Assembly (NCBI GenBank): GCA_020073465.1
Contig: JAIQFC010000015.1
Location: 124,001-188,000 of the forward strand
Reading direction: 5' to 3'
From: Terriglobia bacterium
GTDB lineage: Bacteria > Acidobacteriota > Terriglobia > Terriglobales > Acidobacteriaceae
Length of the DNA stretch: 64,000 nt
The translations under genes and the position numbers were made by a program. Below are positions 1 through 10,206 of this stretch, in pieces. The notes below the pieces were generated by a model. The model made no database searches and was not told the DNA's origin. It saw only the letters and a program-made list of their open reading frames with translations. Within the stretch, counting starts at the first letter, position 1; each line of letters starts with the position of its first letter.

Positions 1-618
1 GTGAGCACCGAGTGCTACACCTGTTATCACTGGCTGCCTCCAGTGCTTAAGAAGTTCACCACGAAGTTCCCAGGCGTCGAAGTCAACATTGTGCTCGAAG
101 CCACCGCGCACCCCATTGCCGCCTTGCTCGACGGCCAGATCGATGTCGCGGTCACCAGCTGTCGGCCGGGCAACAAGAGTCTTCGGCTCACACCTACGTG
201 TGAGGACGAGTTGGTGATTGTCATGGACCCGCGCCACCGGCTGACGGCGTCCACTCACGTCCAGCCGCGCGACTTGGCGGGAGAGTCGGTCTTCTGCTAC
301 CCGCCAAAAGAAGAAAGCACCCTGGTTCTGAAAGTGCTTCGTCCTGCCGGCGTCCAGCCCGCGCGGGTTATGGAAGTTCCGCTGACCGAGTCGATCGTTG
401 ATATGGTGTCGGCTGGCCTGGGAGTAGCCCTTCTGGCGCGCTGGGCGGTCAAGAATTACCTGGCCAGTGGAAAGATTGTGACCCGGCCGCTGAACAAGAG
501 TGGATTCCGGCGGCGCTGGTACGCCGCCACTTTGCGCACCCGCCCCATGACACCCTATCTGACGGAATTTATCAACCTGCTGGTGCGGAGCTGCTCGTTG
601 GATTCGGTGCCGAGCTAG
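1..618 (+). CDS. LysR-family regulator, MetR-like, C-terminal part (5' end outside window)
   Basis: This is the effector-binding half of a LysR-type transcriptional regulator. The frame is open from base 1 and no helix-turn-helix domain is present, so the GTG at base 1 is probably an internal valine and the gene starts upstream of the window. The segment ECYTCYHWLPPVLKKF followed by the periplasmic-binding-like fold with LLDGQIDVAVTS, and a C-terminal GLGVALLARW, resembles E. coli MetR (IAVECHSCIQWL...), the homocysteine-responsive activator of methionine genes. The specific ligand is an inference from that similarity; LysR membership is solid. The next gene starts 26 nt downstream on the same strand. 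Confidence 0.85.
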   Translation: MSTECYTCYHWLPPVLKKFTTKFPGVEVNIVLEATAHPIAALLDGQIDVAVTSCRPGNKSLRLTPTCEDELVIVMDPRHRLTASTHVQPRDLAGESVFCYPPKEESTLVLKVLRPAGVQPARVMEVPLTESIVDMVSAGLGVALLARWAVKNYLASGKIVTRPLNKSGFRRRWYAATLRTRPMTPYLTEFINLLVRSCSLDSVPS

Positions 619-644
619 CCTGGCTAAGTAGTCGGCATCCGTGT

Positions 645-3197
645 ATGAAAGAACGCTCCTCAGTCGCCGGTTACCTGGAGGACTTCCAGAATCTCGGAGA
701 GACCTGCGCGTACGTCCACCGCCGCGGATACCGGACCGAGCGCTGGTCGTACCGCCGCGTCGCGGAGACCGCTCTCCGCTTTGCACGAGAACTCGAGGAG
801 CGCCGGATCAACAAAGGCGACCGCGTCATGCTCTGGGGTGAAAACTGCGCCGAATGGGTTGCAGTCTTCCTCGGATGTGCGAACCAGGGTGCAGTGGTCG
901 TTCCCATGGACGACAGTGCATCCGTGGACTTCGCCAAGCGGGTCCTTCAGCAGGTTGCGGCGAAGCTAATCGTCTGCGCTCGCCGGCACACTGAACAAGC
1001 CGCCGGGGCAATGCCTAGCTCTTCCATCCTGATCCTCGAAGACCTCGAGCAAACGGCGGCTAATCATTCGGCTTCCGCAGTTCCCACAGCTGTCGTCAGC
1101 AGGGACGACATCTTGCAGATCGTCTTCACGTCCGGTACGACGGCCGAGCCTAAAGGTGTTGTCATCACGCACGGCAACGTGCTTGCCAACGTCGTGCCGC
1201 TGGAAAACCAAATACGCCCGTATCTGAAGTACGAGCGCCTCATGCATCCGGTCCGCTTTCTCAACCTGTTGCCGCTCAGCCACGTATTCGGGCAATTCCT
1301 GGGGATGTTTCTGCCTTCACTCCTGGGCGGCACGGTCATCTTTCAAGAAGAACTCAAACCCTCCGAAGTAGTCAGCACAATCCGGCGCGAGCGAGTGTCG
1401 GTGCTGGTCAGCGTGCCGAGAGTTCTGCAGTCATTGAAACAGAAGGTAGAGCGTGATCTGGAAGACCAGCGGGAACAGAGCGCCTTCCGCGAACGATTCC
1501 GTGCGTCCGAAGGCAAGCACTTCCTGCGCCGGTGGTGGGCGTTTCGCCACATTCACCGCCAATTCGGATGGAAGTTTTGGGCATTCATCTCCGGCGGCGC
1601 CGCACTCGACATCGACACCGAGGAATTCTGGGGACGCCTGGGGTATGCGGTGATCCAGGGCTACGGGCTCACTGAAACAACGTCGCTCATCAGCGTGAAT
1701 CATCCGTTCAAGTTGGGCAAGGGTTCGATCGGCAAAGTGTTGCAGGGACGCGAGGTCAAACTCGCTGATGACGGAGAAATACTTGTGCGTGGCGGCGGCG
1801 TGGCCGCAGGTTATTGGGCCGGAGTTGCTCCCGGAGCTGCAACTAGTCGAGTGTCTGACGATGAAGGCTGGTACCGCACTGGCGACATCGGTGCCCTGGA
1901 CGAAGCCGGCAACCTCTACTTCAAGGGACGCAAGAAAGAAGTGATCGTGACCCCGGCAGGAATGAACGTCTATCCTGAAGATCTCGAAGCCGGTCTGCGC
2001 CGGCAGCCTGAAGTGAGAGACTGCGTTGTCGTCGGCATCGAGCGCGGAGGAAACTCCGAGCCTTGCGCGGTGGTGATTCTGCGCGACGATGGCAGCCTGG
2101 GCTCAGTCGTCGAACGTGCCAACCAGTCTCTGGCCGAATACCAGCGGATGCGCATGTGGCTGAAATGGCCACAGGAAGATTTTCCGCGCACCAGCACCCA
2201 GAAGCCGCGCCGCAACCTGATTCGCGAGTTCGCGCAAGCGCAGCTGCTGCAGCCTTCCATGCCCTCCGGCGCAGGGAACAGTCCTCTCGCCGAGTTGATC
2301 CAGCATGTCTCGGGACGCGCTTCCCCCGCGTTGAGAGCCGACGCGAGTCTTGATTCCGATCTGGGCCTGAGCTCGCTCGACCGCGTCGAGCTGCTGAGTG
2401 CACTTGAAGATCGGTATCAGGTCGACGTCAGCGAGACGCGCTTCAGTGCCGCCCGCACCGTGGGCGATCTGGAGCGAATGTTGCGGGGAGAGGCGGTGCC
2501 GCGCGCACCCTACCACTATCCTGACTGGGTGTTGCGCTGGCCGGTGACGTGGCTTCGTTTTCTGGCTCACTATCTGCTGCTGCGGCCTGCGATTGTCCTG
2601 CTGGGCTGGCCGCGAATTGAAGGACGCGAGAATCTGCGCGGGTGGAAAGGACCCCTTCTTGTGATCGCCAATCACATCGGTGACGTCGATGTAGGTTTCA
2701 TTCTGACCGCTCTGCCCGCACGCTTCCGTCACCTCCTGGCAACGGCGGCGGGCGGAGAAGCATTGGAGGCGTTGCGCACGCCTCCGCCTGGTACAAACTT
2801 GTTCAAGAGAATCTACGACCGAATCGAGTGGGTGCTGGGAGTCTCGCTTCTGAATGTGTTTCCGCTGCCTCGCGAAGCTGGATTCCGTCAGAGCTTTGCC
2901 TATGCCGGACAAGCCGTTGATCGTGGCTATAACATCCTGGTATTTCCCGAAGGCCGTCACACTGTGGACGGAAAGCTGAACCCGTTTCGTTCTGGCATCG
3001 GTTTGCTGGCGAAGAACCTGGGCATTCCCGTTCTTCCGATGAGGATTCTAGGGCTCTTCGAGATCAAGCAAGCCGGCAGGAAGTTTGCTCCTCCGTGGAA
3101 AATCCGGGTTCGAATTGGGCGGCCCTTGACGTTCGAACCCCGCACCGAGGCGGAGCAAATTGTCCAAGAACTTCAGAAAGCGGTCGCGGTGCTGTAA
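645..3197 (+). CDS. fused acyl-AMP ligase / acyl carrier / 1-acylglycerol acyltransferase
   Basis: This 850-residue protein appears to activate a fatty acid, load it on its own carrier domain and transfer it to a lysophospholipid or glycerol-phosphate acceptor. The AMP-ligase domain spans about residues 1-530, with the P-loop TSGTTAEPKG near residue 160 and YRTGD plus GRKKEVIV further on. An acyl-carrier domain follows at about 540-615, with the phosphopantetheine serine in DLGLSSLD near residue 577. A PlsC-like acyltransferase fills the C-terminus, with the HX4D motif in NHIGDVD near residue 677 and FPEGRH near residue 767. E. coli Aas has the acyltransferase first and no carrier domain, so this order is different. 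The domains are clear; the acceptor is not known. Confidence 0.88.
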   Translation: MKERSSVAGYLEDFQNLGETCAYVHRRGYRTERWSYRRVAETALRFARELEERRINKGDRVMLWGENCAEWVAVFLGCANQGAVVVPMDDSASVDFAKRVLQQVAAKLIVCARRHTEQAAGAMPSSSILILEDLEQTAANHSASAVPTAVVSRDDILQIVFTSGTTAEPKGVVITHGNVLANVVPLENQIRPYLKYERLMHPVRFLNLLPLSHVFGQFLGMFLPSLLGGTVIFQEELKPSEVVSTIRRERVSVLVSVPRVLQSLKQKVERDLEDQREQSAFRERFRASEGKHFLRRWWAFRHIHRQFGWKFWAFISGGAALDIDTEEFWGRLGYAVIQGYGLTETTSLISVNHPFKLGKGSIGKVLQGREVKLADDGEILVRGGGVAAGYWAGVAPGAATSRVSDDEGWYRTGDIGALDEAGNLYFKGRKKEVIVTPAGMNVYPEDLEAGLRRQPEVRDCVVVGIERGGNSEPCAVVILRDDGSLGSVVERANQSLAEYQRMRMWLKWPQEDFPRTSTQKPRRNLIREFAQAQLLQPSMPSGAGNSPLAELIQHVSGRASPALRADASLDSDLGLSSLDRVELLSALEDRYQVDVSETRFSAARTVGDLERMLRGEAVPRAPYHYPDWVLRWPVTWLRFLAHYLLLRPAIVLLGWPRIEGRENLRGWKGPLLVIANHIGDVDVGFILTALPARFRHLLATAAGGEALEALRTPPPGTNLFKRIYDRIEWVLGVSLLNVFPLPREAGFRQSFAYAGQAVDRGYNILVFPEGRHTVDGKLNPFRSGIGLLAKNLGIPVLPMRILGLFEIKQAGRKFAPPWKIRVRIGRPLTFEPRTEAEQIVQELQKAVAVL

Positions 3198-3302
3198 TCG
3201 GACGCTCTCATTGTGTTCCGCAGGCGCTGCATTCCTTACTGTGACAACGAGGAACACAGCGCCTGGGGAAAGCACAGCCACTTCGCCGAATTACTACAGC
3301 GA

Positions 3303-4769
3303 CTAGTTGATGGTTACAGACACCGGCGCAGACGGAATGCCGTTGGTGACCACGACCAGGCTGGCTGGCCCGATCGCGATCGTCGTCGGAATATCGAACT
3401 GCGCACTCACAACTCTCGTTCCCGTTGCCACGCCCATGCTGCTGAAGCCGTGCGTCCGGCAATACACCAGGGCGCCGGATGCGTCGGTGATCCGCACCAG
3501 GGGGAAGTTGGTGGCGCTCTGGTTGTCGTCACCGTAAGCGGCGCCTTGTGAGAGGCCGTTCAACTGTCTGCCCTTGATTAAGTTATTCGTCGTCCCGTGT
3601 GTCAAAGTGGTGGCCACGGAAGTGATCGTGGGGGCGCATCCTGCGCAGGGGCTTCCCACCGGAGTGTAGATCTCCACATCCGATGAGAAATCGGTGAACA
3701 TGATCTGCCCGGTGGGGAGCACCACCATGTTGCCCACATAGGAACTGTCAAGGGAGGCATTCGGTGGGCCCGGCACTGCGTTGAAAGCGGTTCCATCCCA
3801 TTCGAAGAACTTGCTGCCGGTGCCGAATACACCCGGGCTGGTGTCGAGCAGCACGTTGCCGTCAGGTAGCAGGGCGCCTGGGCCATCAGCGATGTCGAGA
3901 CTGCCTCCAAACTTCGGAGCGGACGACCAGACGCCGGTGGCGGAATTGTAAATGGCGTTGTTGGTGGTCGCGCCAGCATAGAATACCGTTCCGTCGGGGC
4001 GCAACACTGCTGGCCCCAGTTCGCGCGATCCAGAATCCACCAGGTTGACGACTGTGCTTCCGGAGCTGGCCCAGGCACCGGTGGTAGGATCGTAAATTTC
4101 CGATCCCTTGGGGCAGCAGGCGAGATTCACATAGGCATCAACGGTGAGGACTTTGCCGTTAGGCAGCAGAGTCCAGCCTTCTTCGTCGTTCCAATCGTGC
4201 TTGCCTGTGCCGGTGGCAGTCCAGGTTACCGGACTGGTGCTGGTCAGGATGGCCTCATCGGTGGTGCAGCAGTTGGCCAGCATCAATTTGCCACTCGGTA
4301 ATACGACGCTCTGCGCATCGCCAACGGTGGTCCATCCGGTGGGCGCGGCCACGCTGGTCCACGAATTAGCTTTCGGGTGGTACATGGCGCCCAAAGTGGT
4401 CCAGATAGAACCCCCGTTGTTGTACTCGCCACCCATCACGAACACGTTTCCACTGGGCAGCACGGCAGAAGCGAAGTAGAGAGGGTTATATCCAGAGGGT
4501 AGAGTGCTCGCACCTACCCACTTTCCATTGACATAGCTTCCGGTGCTGTCGGGCACCAGCCGGTACCACTTGTCTACGTGGGTGGTAAAGAAGAAGCTGT
4601 TCACGAGCACCGAGCCATCGGTGAGCAGCAGCATGTGGGCGACGGGGGACGGAGGAGCAGCTGTAACCTTCGTCCAGGTTCCTGCGGTGAATGGTTCCTG
4701 GGAGCTCGCCAGACTGGTCCAGGCCAGCACCACAACGATCGCGATTCCGAGTGTTCGGAATACCTTCAT
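3303..4769 (-). CDS. secreted kelch/galactose-oxidase-like beta-propeller protein
   Basis: The product is a 488-residue exported protein. The ATG at 4769 is preferred over a longer frame because it gives a clean signal peptide (residues 1 to about 24) and follows GAGAGG at a good distance. The body has repeated strands of the type LLPNGKVLTVDAYV, VLPSGKLMLANC, LLPDGNVLLD and VLPTGQIMFTD, which are kelch repeats of a propeller as in galactose oxidase and related proteins. About 100 C-terminal residues form a separate beta-sandwich-like domain ending in VSVTIN. I see no copper-site residues that would justify calling it an oxidase. It is convergent with the upstream acyltransferase fusion. The substrate or ligand is unknown. 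Confidence 0.75.
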   Translation of the reverse strand: MKVFRTLGIAIVVVLAWTSLASSQEPFTAGTWTKVTAAPPSPVAHMLLLTDGSVLVNSFFFTTHVDKWYRLVPDSTGSYVNGKWVGASTLPSGYNPLYFASAVLPSGNVFVMGGEYNNGGSIWTTLGAMYHPKANSWTSVAAPTGWTTVGDAQSVVLPSGKLMLANCCTTDEAILTSTSPVTWTATGTGKHDWNDEEGWTLLPNGKVLTVDAYVNLACCPKGSEIYDPTTGAWASSGSTVVNLVDSGSRELGPAVLRPDGTVFYAGATTNNAIYNSATGVWSSAPKFGGSLDIADGPGALLPDGNVLLDTSPGVFGTGSKFFEWDGTAFNAVPGPPNASLDSSYVGNMVVLPTGQIMFTDFSSDVEIYTPVGSPCAGCAPTITSVATTLTHGTTNNLIKGRQLNGLSQGAAYGDDNQSATNFPLVRITDASGALVYCRTHGFSSMGVATGTRVVSAQFDIPTTIAIGPASLVVVTNGIPSAPVSVTIN

Positions 4770-5099
4770 AGTTTGACCTCTCATGAATTTTGTTGGTCTT
4801 TGAACCCGGCTTTGGATGTGGATTTGAAATGAACCGTCGCCACAGAGCGGACATAACATGTCCCGACAGAACATCTCACAATCTCAAAGCCGCCGGATTA
4901 TAACCCGGTTCGCGCGGCTTTCGGACTACTAATCAGCTAAATTGAAACTATTTTTTGCGGATGGCAAGAGAGGACGCAAGAAAATGCAATCAGCGGTGAA
5001 GGCGGGGTTGCAAAATCTTGCATTTCGGGCCGCCGTCGGGACACAGGCGGACGGATCTTGCATGCAGGAGCACGAAGTATCCCGCTCAATCCGTCCGGG
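4770..5099. other. 330-bp intergenic region, leader of the kelch-protein gene
   Basis: No gene is apparent. The region separates two leftward genes and should hold the promoter of the propeller protein. An inverted repeat TGCAA-AATC-TTGCA lies at 5009-5022, and ATCTTGCAT occurs again near 5056, so a regulator-binding site is possible but unproven. Confidence 0.4.
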
Positions 5100-8000
5100 T
5101 TACTCTTCGTCAGTCTGCGATTCTTCCTGCTGCAAGTCCGTCTGCAAGCTGACCTCAGGCAGTTTCGCTTCGCGCAACTGCTGGTTCAGTGCGGGAAGGT
5201 CGGTTACCTTGAACTCATTCCAACGCTTCATGGCCTCGTCTCGGCCACGTTCCGTTGCTGAAACTGCTTCCATTTGTGACGAGGTGGGCTCGGCATCGAC
5301 CGGCCAGATCTGAGCGTACAGTGTCCTCGCCTGCGCGTTGATTCGCGAGAGCGTCGCCTGGTCCGAAGGCGGAGCGGACGATTCGGCCGCAGCGCCCAAC
5401 ATGTCCGCCAGCTTCTTCTCGAATTTCTCAATGGTGTTCTTGCTTGCGGCATCGGAACGCTCAGCTAGTTTCTGCAGCTGATCTTGAATCGAACCACCCT
5501 GCAATCCGGCTTCAGCGGTCAGAGTGACGATTGAGGCCAGCCTGGTCTCCACCTGAAACTTCTTCTCAAGGCCGGCCGCCGAAGTCCTTACCCGCGGATC
5601 CATCTTCACGGTCAGGGGCGCAGTGTAGCTCTTGCCGTTGACGGTGAGGCGAACCGTGTATCGGCCCGGAAGAACGGTCGGACCAGGGGGAAACCGAGGC
5701 GTGTCATGAGCAATTGCCGCAATCGGGTAATCGTGCCGCGTCGAGGTGGGCGGTGTGTATTGCAGGTCCCAGATCCACCGGTGCATTCCGGCCGCAGTCG
5801 ACAGCGCCTTGTGCATGCGAATCCAGTACAGCGGGATCAACTGCTTCTTCAAGTCGGCTTCAGAAACCTCCGGTAGATCAACGCTCGAATAGCGCCGAAT
5901 CAGCTGTCCTTTTTCGTCCAGAATTTCCACAGTAACCGGCCCGGAAGCTGCGCCAGCCAGGTAGTAGTCGATCACCGCGCCATCAGGAGGATTCGCTGCT
6001 GCCGGTTCATCCGGAGGAAGAGGCGTGTCCGTATTCGTGTCTCGACGAACGCGGAAAGCGGCAGCGGGCGCGAAAAGGCGAGCTTCACTCCTTGCCATCG
6101 ACTCCGCCACCTCCCGCAACGGTGCAATGTCGTCGAGGACCCAAAACGACCGTCCATGCGTGGCGACGATCAGGTCGTTCTCGTGAATCCACAGGTCGCG
6201 CATCGCAGTGTGCGGCAGGTTGAGCTGCAGCGATTGCCAGTGATCCCCGTCATCGAATGAAACCCAGACCGAATTCTCCGTGCCGGCAAACAACAATCCC
6301 TTGCGCACAGGATCTTCACGGACCGTGTCGATTGGTCCGAAGTCGGGAAGGCCCGTGGTAATCAGCTTCCAACTCTTGCCGCCGTCGTGCGTGCGATAGA
6401 TATAAGGATGAACATCGTTGATTCGGAAACGGCTCACCGAGACGTACGCAGACCGCTCATCAAAGTGGGACGCCGAAATCTGTGTGACCTTGCTCCACGG
6501 TGTCAGTTGCGGTGGTGTGATGTCTTTCCAGCTCTTCCCGCCGTCCGCCGTGAACCAGACCAGGCCGTCGTCCGTGCCTGCCCAGAGCGTGTTCACGTTC
6601 TTGAATGAAGGTGCCAGCGAGTAGATGACGCCGCGTTGCTTGTCGGCCCCGTTGGGAACGAGCGCCCCCACGCTTGCCGGCACGCCCGGATTCTCGCGAG
6701 TCAGATCAGAACTGATGGTCTGCCAGGAATGTCCGCCGTCCGAGGTCTTGAAGAGCACATTGGTTGCGTAGTAGAGGATGTGCGGGTCGACCGGAGAGAA
6801 CATCAGCGGCTCGGTGCGGTTGGCGCGGAACTTGGGACTGCGCAAAGGAATCGGGGTGATGTTCTGCACCTGGCCGGTGGACCAGTGGAACTTGGAGACT
6901 TCGCTGCGGCCGCCGCCGTAGACTACATCGGAATCAAGCGGATCGGGAGCAACGTAGCCATACTCGATCGCCCCCACCGGATGCCAGTCGCGGAAAGTAA
7001 TCTCGCCGTCGTTGCCGCGGCTGGCGATGCACACCGAGCCGCTCTCCTGCTGTCCGCCGCAGACTCGGTAGGGGAACGTGTTGCTGACCGAGACGTGGTA
7101 GATCTGCGCCGTAGGCTGGTTGTACCAGGAACTCCACGTCGCTCCCCCATTCACGGTAACGAGTGCGCCCTGGTCCCCCACGAGAAGGATGATTCGTCCA
7201 TCGTTGGGGTTGATCCACAGGTTCTGATAGTCGTCGCCACCGGGGGCGCCCCGGAAGCCCGACCACGTCTTGCCGCCGTCGGTTGAGCGCATGGTAACGG
7301 TGCTTGCGACGTAAACCATGTCGGGATTCTTCGGGTCCACCTTCGGTACCGGCAAGTCACCGCCGCCGATGCGCCCGGCAGGGCGAGGATCGTCCGTTAT
7401 CTGGGACCAGTTCTCGCCCGCGTCATCCGACCGGTACACGCCGAGCTTGCCGCTGCTTGTTCCCAGAGTTGCGTAGAGCCGTCGCGGTTCGCTGGGCGCG
7501 ATGGCAACGTAAATCTGTGCAAGGTCTCTCGGGAGTCCTTTAGTCAGAGCATGCCAGGTGCTGCCACCGTCTGTGGATTTGAACAGCCCGCCGTGGCTTC
7601 CGTTGACTTCATTGTTGTCCTCCCACGGTCCCTCGCGGGCCTCCCACATCGAGGCATACACAACATCCGGGTTTGCAGAGTCGATCTGTACGTCAGAACC
7701 ACCGGTGTTTTCGTCCTTCGAGATCACCTTCTGCCATGTTTGTCCGCCGTCGGTGGAGCCGTAGATGCCGCGTTCTTCGCTGGGTCCGTAGGGATGGCCC
7801 AGCACGGCAGCAAACACGCGGTTCGGGTCGCGAGGGTCCACGGCCAGTGCGGGAATCTGCTGGCCATCGCGCAGACCAAGATGGATCCAGGTCTTGCCCG
7901 CATCCGTGGACCTGTAGATGCCGTCGCCTACCGAGAGATCGGGGCGATGCAGGCCCTCGCCACTGCCTACATAGACGATGTTCGGATCGGAGGGGGCAAC

Positions 8001-8288
8001 CGCAATAGCGCCTATGGATTGCGTCGGTTGACTGTCGAAGATTGGGGTCCAGGAGCGGCCGTAGTCATCGCTCTTCCAGACCCCACCATTCACTGCGCCA
8101 ACGTAATAAACATTCGGTTGGCCGGGAACTCCGGCCGCGGCGCGGGTCCGTCCGCCGCGAAAAGGACCGATCATTCGCCACTGCAGTTCCTGGTAAGCAT
8201 TTTCTGGGACCTGAGCCCTGATGTAGCCCAGAGAAAGGAAAATCAAGATACCCGTCAACACATTTCTAAGAAGATAGGATCGGATCAC
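5100..8288 (-). CDS. large secreted VPS10/BNR-repeat (sortilin-like) beta-propeller protein
   Basis: This is a 1062-residue exported protein built from Asp-box (BNR) repeats: STDAGKTW, STDGGQTW, STDGGSTW, SDDAGENW, STDGGKTW, TSDGGHSW and THDGGKSW are all visible. They form one or more sialidase/sortilin-type propellers in the first two thirds. The rest is a beta-rich domain and a helical, charged C-terminus. I place the start at GTG 8288, preceded by GAGGGGG and giving a signal peptide; the frame remains open to 8384 without a ribosome-binding site. Such proteins are common and multicopy in Acidobacteria, often annotated as glycosyl hydrolases, but no catalytic residues are evident here. The function is unknown; the fold is well supported. 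Confidence 0.8.
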   Translation of the reverse strand: MIRSYLLRNVLTGILIFLSLGYIRAQVPENAYQELQWRMIGPFRGGRTRAAAGVPGQPNVYYVGAVNGGVWKSDDYGRSWTPIFDSQPTQSIGAIAVAPSDPNIVYVGSGEGLHRPDLSVGDGIYRSTDAGKTWIHLGLRDGQQIPALAVDPRDPNRVFAAVLGHPYGPSEERGIYGSTDGGQTWQKVISKDENTGGSDVQIDSANPDVVYASMWEAREGPWEDNNEVNGSHGGLFKSTDGGSTWHALTKGLPRDLAQIYVAIAPSEPRRLYATLGTSSGKLGVYRSDDAGENWSQITDDPRPAGRIGGGDLPVPKVDPKNPDMVYVASTVTMRSTDGGKTWSGFRGAPGGDDYQNLWINPNDGRIILLVGDQGALVTVNGGATWSSWYNQPTAQIYHVSVSNTFPYRVCGGQQESGSVCIASRGNDGEITFRDWHPVGAIEYGYVAPDPLDSDVVYGGGRSEVSKFHWSTGQVQNITPIPLRSPKFRANRTEPLMFSPVDPHILYYATNVLFKTSDGGHSWQTISSDLTRENPGVPASVGALVPNGADKQRGVIYSLAPSFKNVNTLWAGTDDGLVWFTADGGKSWKDITPPQLTPWSKVTQISASHFDERSAYVSVSRFRINDVHPYIYRTHDGGKSWKLITTGLPDFGPIDTVREDPVRKGLLFAGTENSVWVSFDDGDHWQSLQLNLPHTAMRDLWIHENDLIVATHGRSFWVLDDIAPLREVAESMARSEARLFAPAAAFRVRRDTNTDTPLPPDEPAAANPPDGAVIDYYLAGAASGPVTVEILDEKGQLIRRYSSVDLPEVSEADLKKQLIPLYWIRMHKALSTAAGMHRWIWDLQYTPPTSTRHDYPIAAIAHDTPRFPPGPTVLPGRYTVRLTVNGKSYTAPLTVKMDPRVRTSAAGLEKKFQVETRLASIVTLTAEAGLQGGSIQDQLQKLAERSDAASKNTIEKFEKKLADMLGAAAESSAPPSDQATLSRINAQARTLYAQIWPVDAEPTSSQMEAVSATERGRDEAMKRWNEFKVTDLPALNQQLREAKLPEVSLQTDLQQEESQTDEE

Positions 8289-8460
8289 TAGCGCCCCCTC
8301 AGACGCCTCAAAACCCAAACCAACCAGGATAAACCAAAAGTGCTGTGACGGGGGGGGCTCTCGGAGACAATTTCTTGGTCCCATTTTCCTGCCATCAAAT
8401 TCATTTTGAAGGTGTTAGCGGCTCCGTTAGAATTAGGCGTACTTCCTGCCGCCAAAGCCC

Positions 8461-10206
8461 ATGAACATTCCGTTTTCGAAAAAGTTTCGCCGACGCCTGA
8501 GGCCTGTTTCAGGCGTAGTTCTGGTCGCAGCTGTCGCGTGTACGACTCTGGCGCAGAGTCCCATAGCACCGTCTTCGAGTGCATCAGAACAACCAGGACT
8601 CAAACCCATACTTGCCTACATCGACTCGGCCTGGGATACGCTTACCCGCTCGATGAACGACTGCCAGACGGTGGCCGATCCCAAACTGAATGTTGCGCCG
8701 GTCGTATATCTGCCGGCTGGCTTCCCGGAGCCCGCCGCGGTGCAGAAACTGGCCAGTGACTGCAAGGTCCGCATCGACCACCTTCCCCTGGAAATCCACC
8801 ACCTTGGCGAGATTGATACCAGCAAGATTTACCCTCATGGCTTGCTCTACCTCGAGCACAAATACGTGGTGCCCGGCGGGCGCTTCAACGAAATGTACGG
8901 CTGGGACAGCTACTTCATCATTCGTGGGCTGCTGCGCTCGGGGCGGGTTGAGCTGGCGCGCGGCATGGTTGACAACTTCTTCTTCGAGATTGAGCACTAT
9001 GGCGCGATGCTCAATGCCAACCGCACCTACTACCTGACACGCTCGCAACCTCCTTTTGTGAGCTCCATGTTTGTGGATGTCTATGACGCGATGCAGAAAG
9101 AGGGTCACACTGACAAAGCCTGGCTGGAGAAAGCCTACGCCGACCTCGAAAAGGATTATGACATGTGGATGCGCGATCCCCACCTCGCCGGACAGACTGG
9201 CCTTTCGCGCTACTACGATTTCGGGGATGGGCCACCCGCGGAGGCCGTGCAGGATGAGAGCGGCTTCTATCGCAAAGTGTCGATGTATTTCTTCTTCCAT
9301 CCCGCGCAGGCGGACGACTACATCGTCGACAGCAACGCCGGACAGAAGCCGCCCGTGGCGGGATCTTCCTATTCTCTGCGCTTGTGTGATGTGCCTCTTA
9401 CCATGGCTCGCCCCGAGTGCGAGAAGGCTCGCGAGTTCAAGCTGAGTTCGGACTACTACAAGGGCGACCGCTCCATGCGCGAATCCGGATTCGACGTGAG
9501 TTTCCGTTTCGGTCCGTTCGGCGCGGCAACCCACCAGTACGCTCCCGTGTGTCTGAACAGCCTTCTCTACAAGAACGAGAAGGACATGGAGCAGATCAGC
9601 CGCTGGCTGGGACGTACCGCGGATGCTGCGAAGTGGAGTAAGCGTGCCGAGGAGCGCAAGAAGCTGATCTCGCGATACCTCTGGGACCCCCAGCGCGGGC
9701 TGTTTTTCGATTACCGGTTCACTACCGGCCAAAGGTCCAGTTATCAATACGCGTCGATGTTTTATCCCCTGTGGGCGGGACTGGCTACTCCGGAGCAAGC
9801 CAAAGCCGTCGTCGGTAACCTGAAAGCCTTCGAGCAACCTGGAGGCCTTCCGATGAGTACCGAAGACACAGGCGCGCAGTGGGATCTTCCCTACGGCTGG
9901 GGCAACATCGAGATGATAGCCATCGAAGGCCTGCGCCGCTATGGTTACAACTCCGATGCCGACCGCGTTTCCTACAGTTTTCTGTCGATGGTGGCCGAGA
10001 ATTTTCGCCGCGATGGCAACATTCGGGAGAAGTACAACGTGGTGACGAGATCGTCGGACGCTCACGTCGAACTTGGCTATCAGATGAATGTGGTGGGCTT
10101 CGGCTGGACCAATGCCGCATTCCTCGAATTGCTGCATGGGCTGCCGAAAGACATGGTCGAGCGCCTGGAGAAAGAACAGGAGCAACCGCTACCTGCAGCG
10201 CAGTGA
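8461..10206 (+). CDS. treA: periplasmic trehalase, GH37
   Basis: The enzyme hydrolyses alpha,alpha-trehalose to two glucose molecules (family GH37). Trehalase signature 1 is present as PGGRFNEMYGWDSY from residue 138 and signature 2 as QWDLPYGWGN from residue 473. ESGFDVSFRF places the likely general-acid aspartate near residue 345, by analogy with E. coli Tre37A, and GFGWTN is conserved near the C-terminus. An N-terminal signal peptide (about 32 residues, ending near TLAQ) points to periplasmic export, hence treA rather than the cytosolic treF. Length (581) is normal. A PfkB sugar kinase is encoded convergently next to it, but no glucose transporter lies nearby. Confidence 0.93.
   Translation: MNIPFSKKFRRRLRPVSGVVLVAAVACTTLAQSPIAPSSSASEQPGLKPILAYIDSAWDTLTRSMNDCQTVADPKLNVAPVVYLPAGFPEPAAVQKLASDCKVRIDHLPLEIHHLGEIDTSKIYPHGLLYLEHKYVVPGGRFNEMYGWDSYFIIRGLLRSGRVELARGMVDNFFFEIEHYGAMLNANRTYYLTRSQPPFVSSMFVDVYDAMQKEGHTDKAWLEKAYADLEKDYDMWMRDPHLAGQTGLSRYYDFGDGPPAEAVQDESGFYRKVSMYFFFHPAQADDYIVDSNAGQKPPVAGSSYSLRLCDVPLTMARPECEKAREFKLSSDYYKGDRSMRESGFDVSFRFGPFGAATHQYAPVCLNSLLYKNEKDMEQISRWLGRTADAAKWSKRAEERKKLISRYLWDPQRGLFFDYRFTTGQRSSYQYASMFYPLWAGLATPEQAKAVVGNLKAFEQPGGLPMSTEDTGAQWDLPYGWGNIEMIAIEGLRRYGYNSDADRVSYSFLSMVAENFRRDGNIREKYNVVTRSSDAHVELGYQMNVVGFGWTNAAFLELLHGLPKDMVERLEKEQEQPLPAAQ

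Noticed and set aside
8584..10185. 533-codon open frame antisense to the trehalase gene
   Set aside because: It lies entirely opposite a gene with clear family motifs; the translated sequence has no recognisable domain and its openness follows from high third-position G+C.
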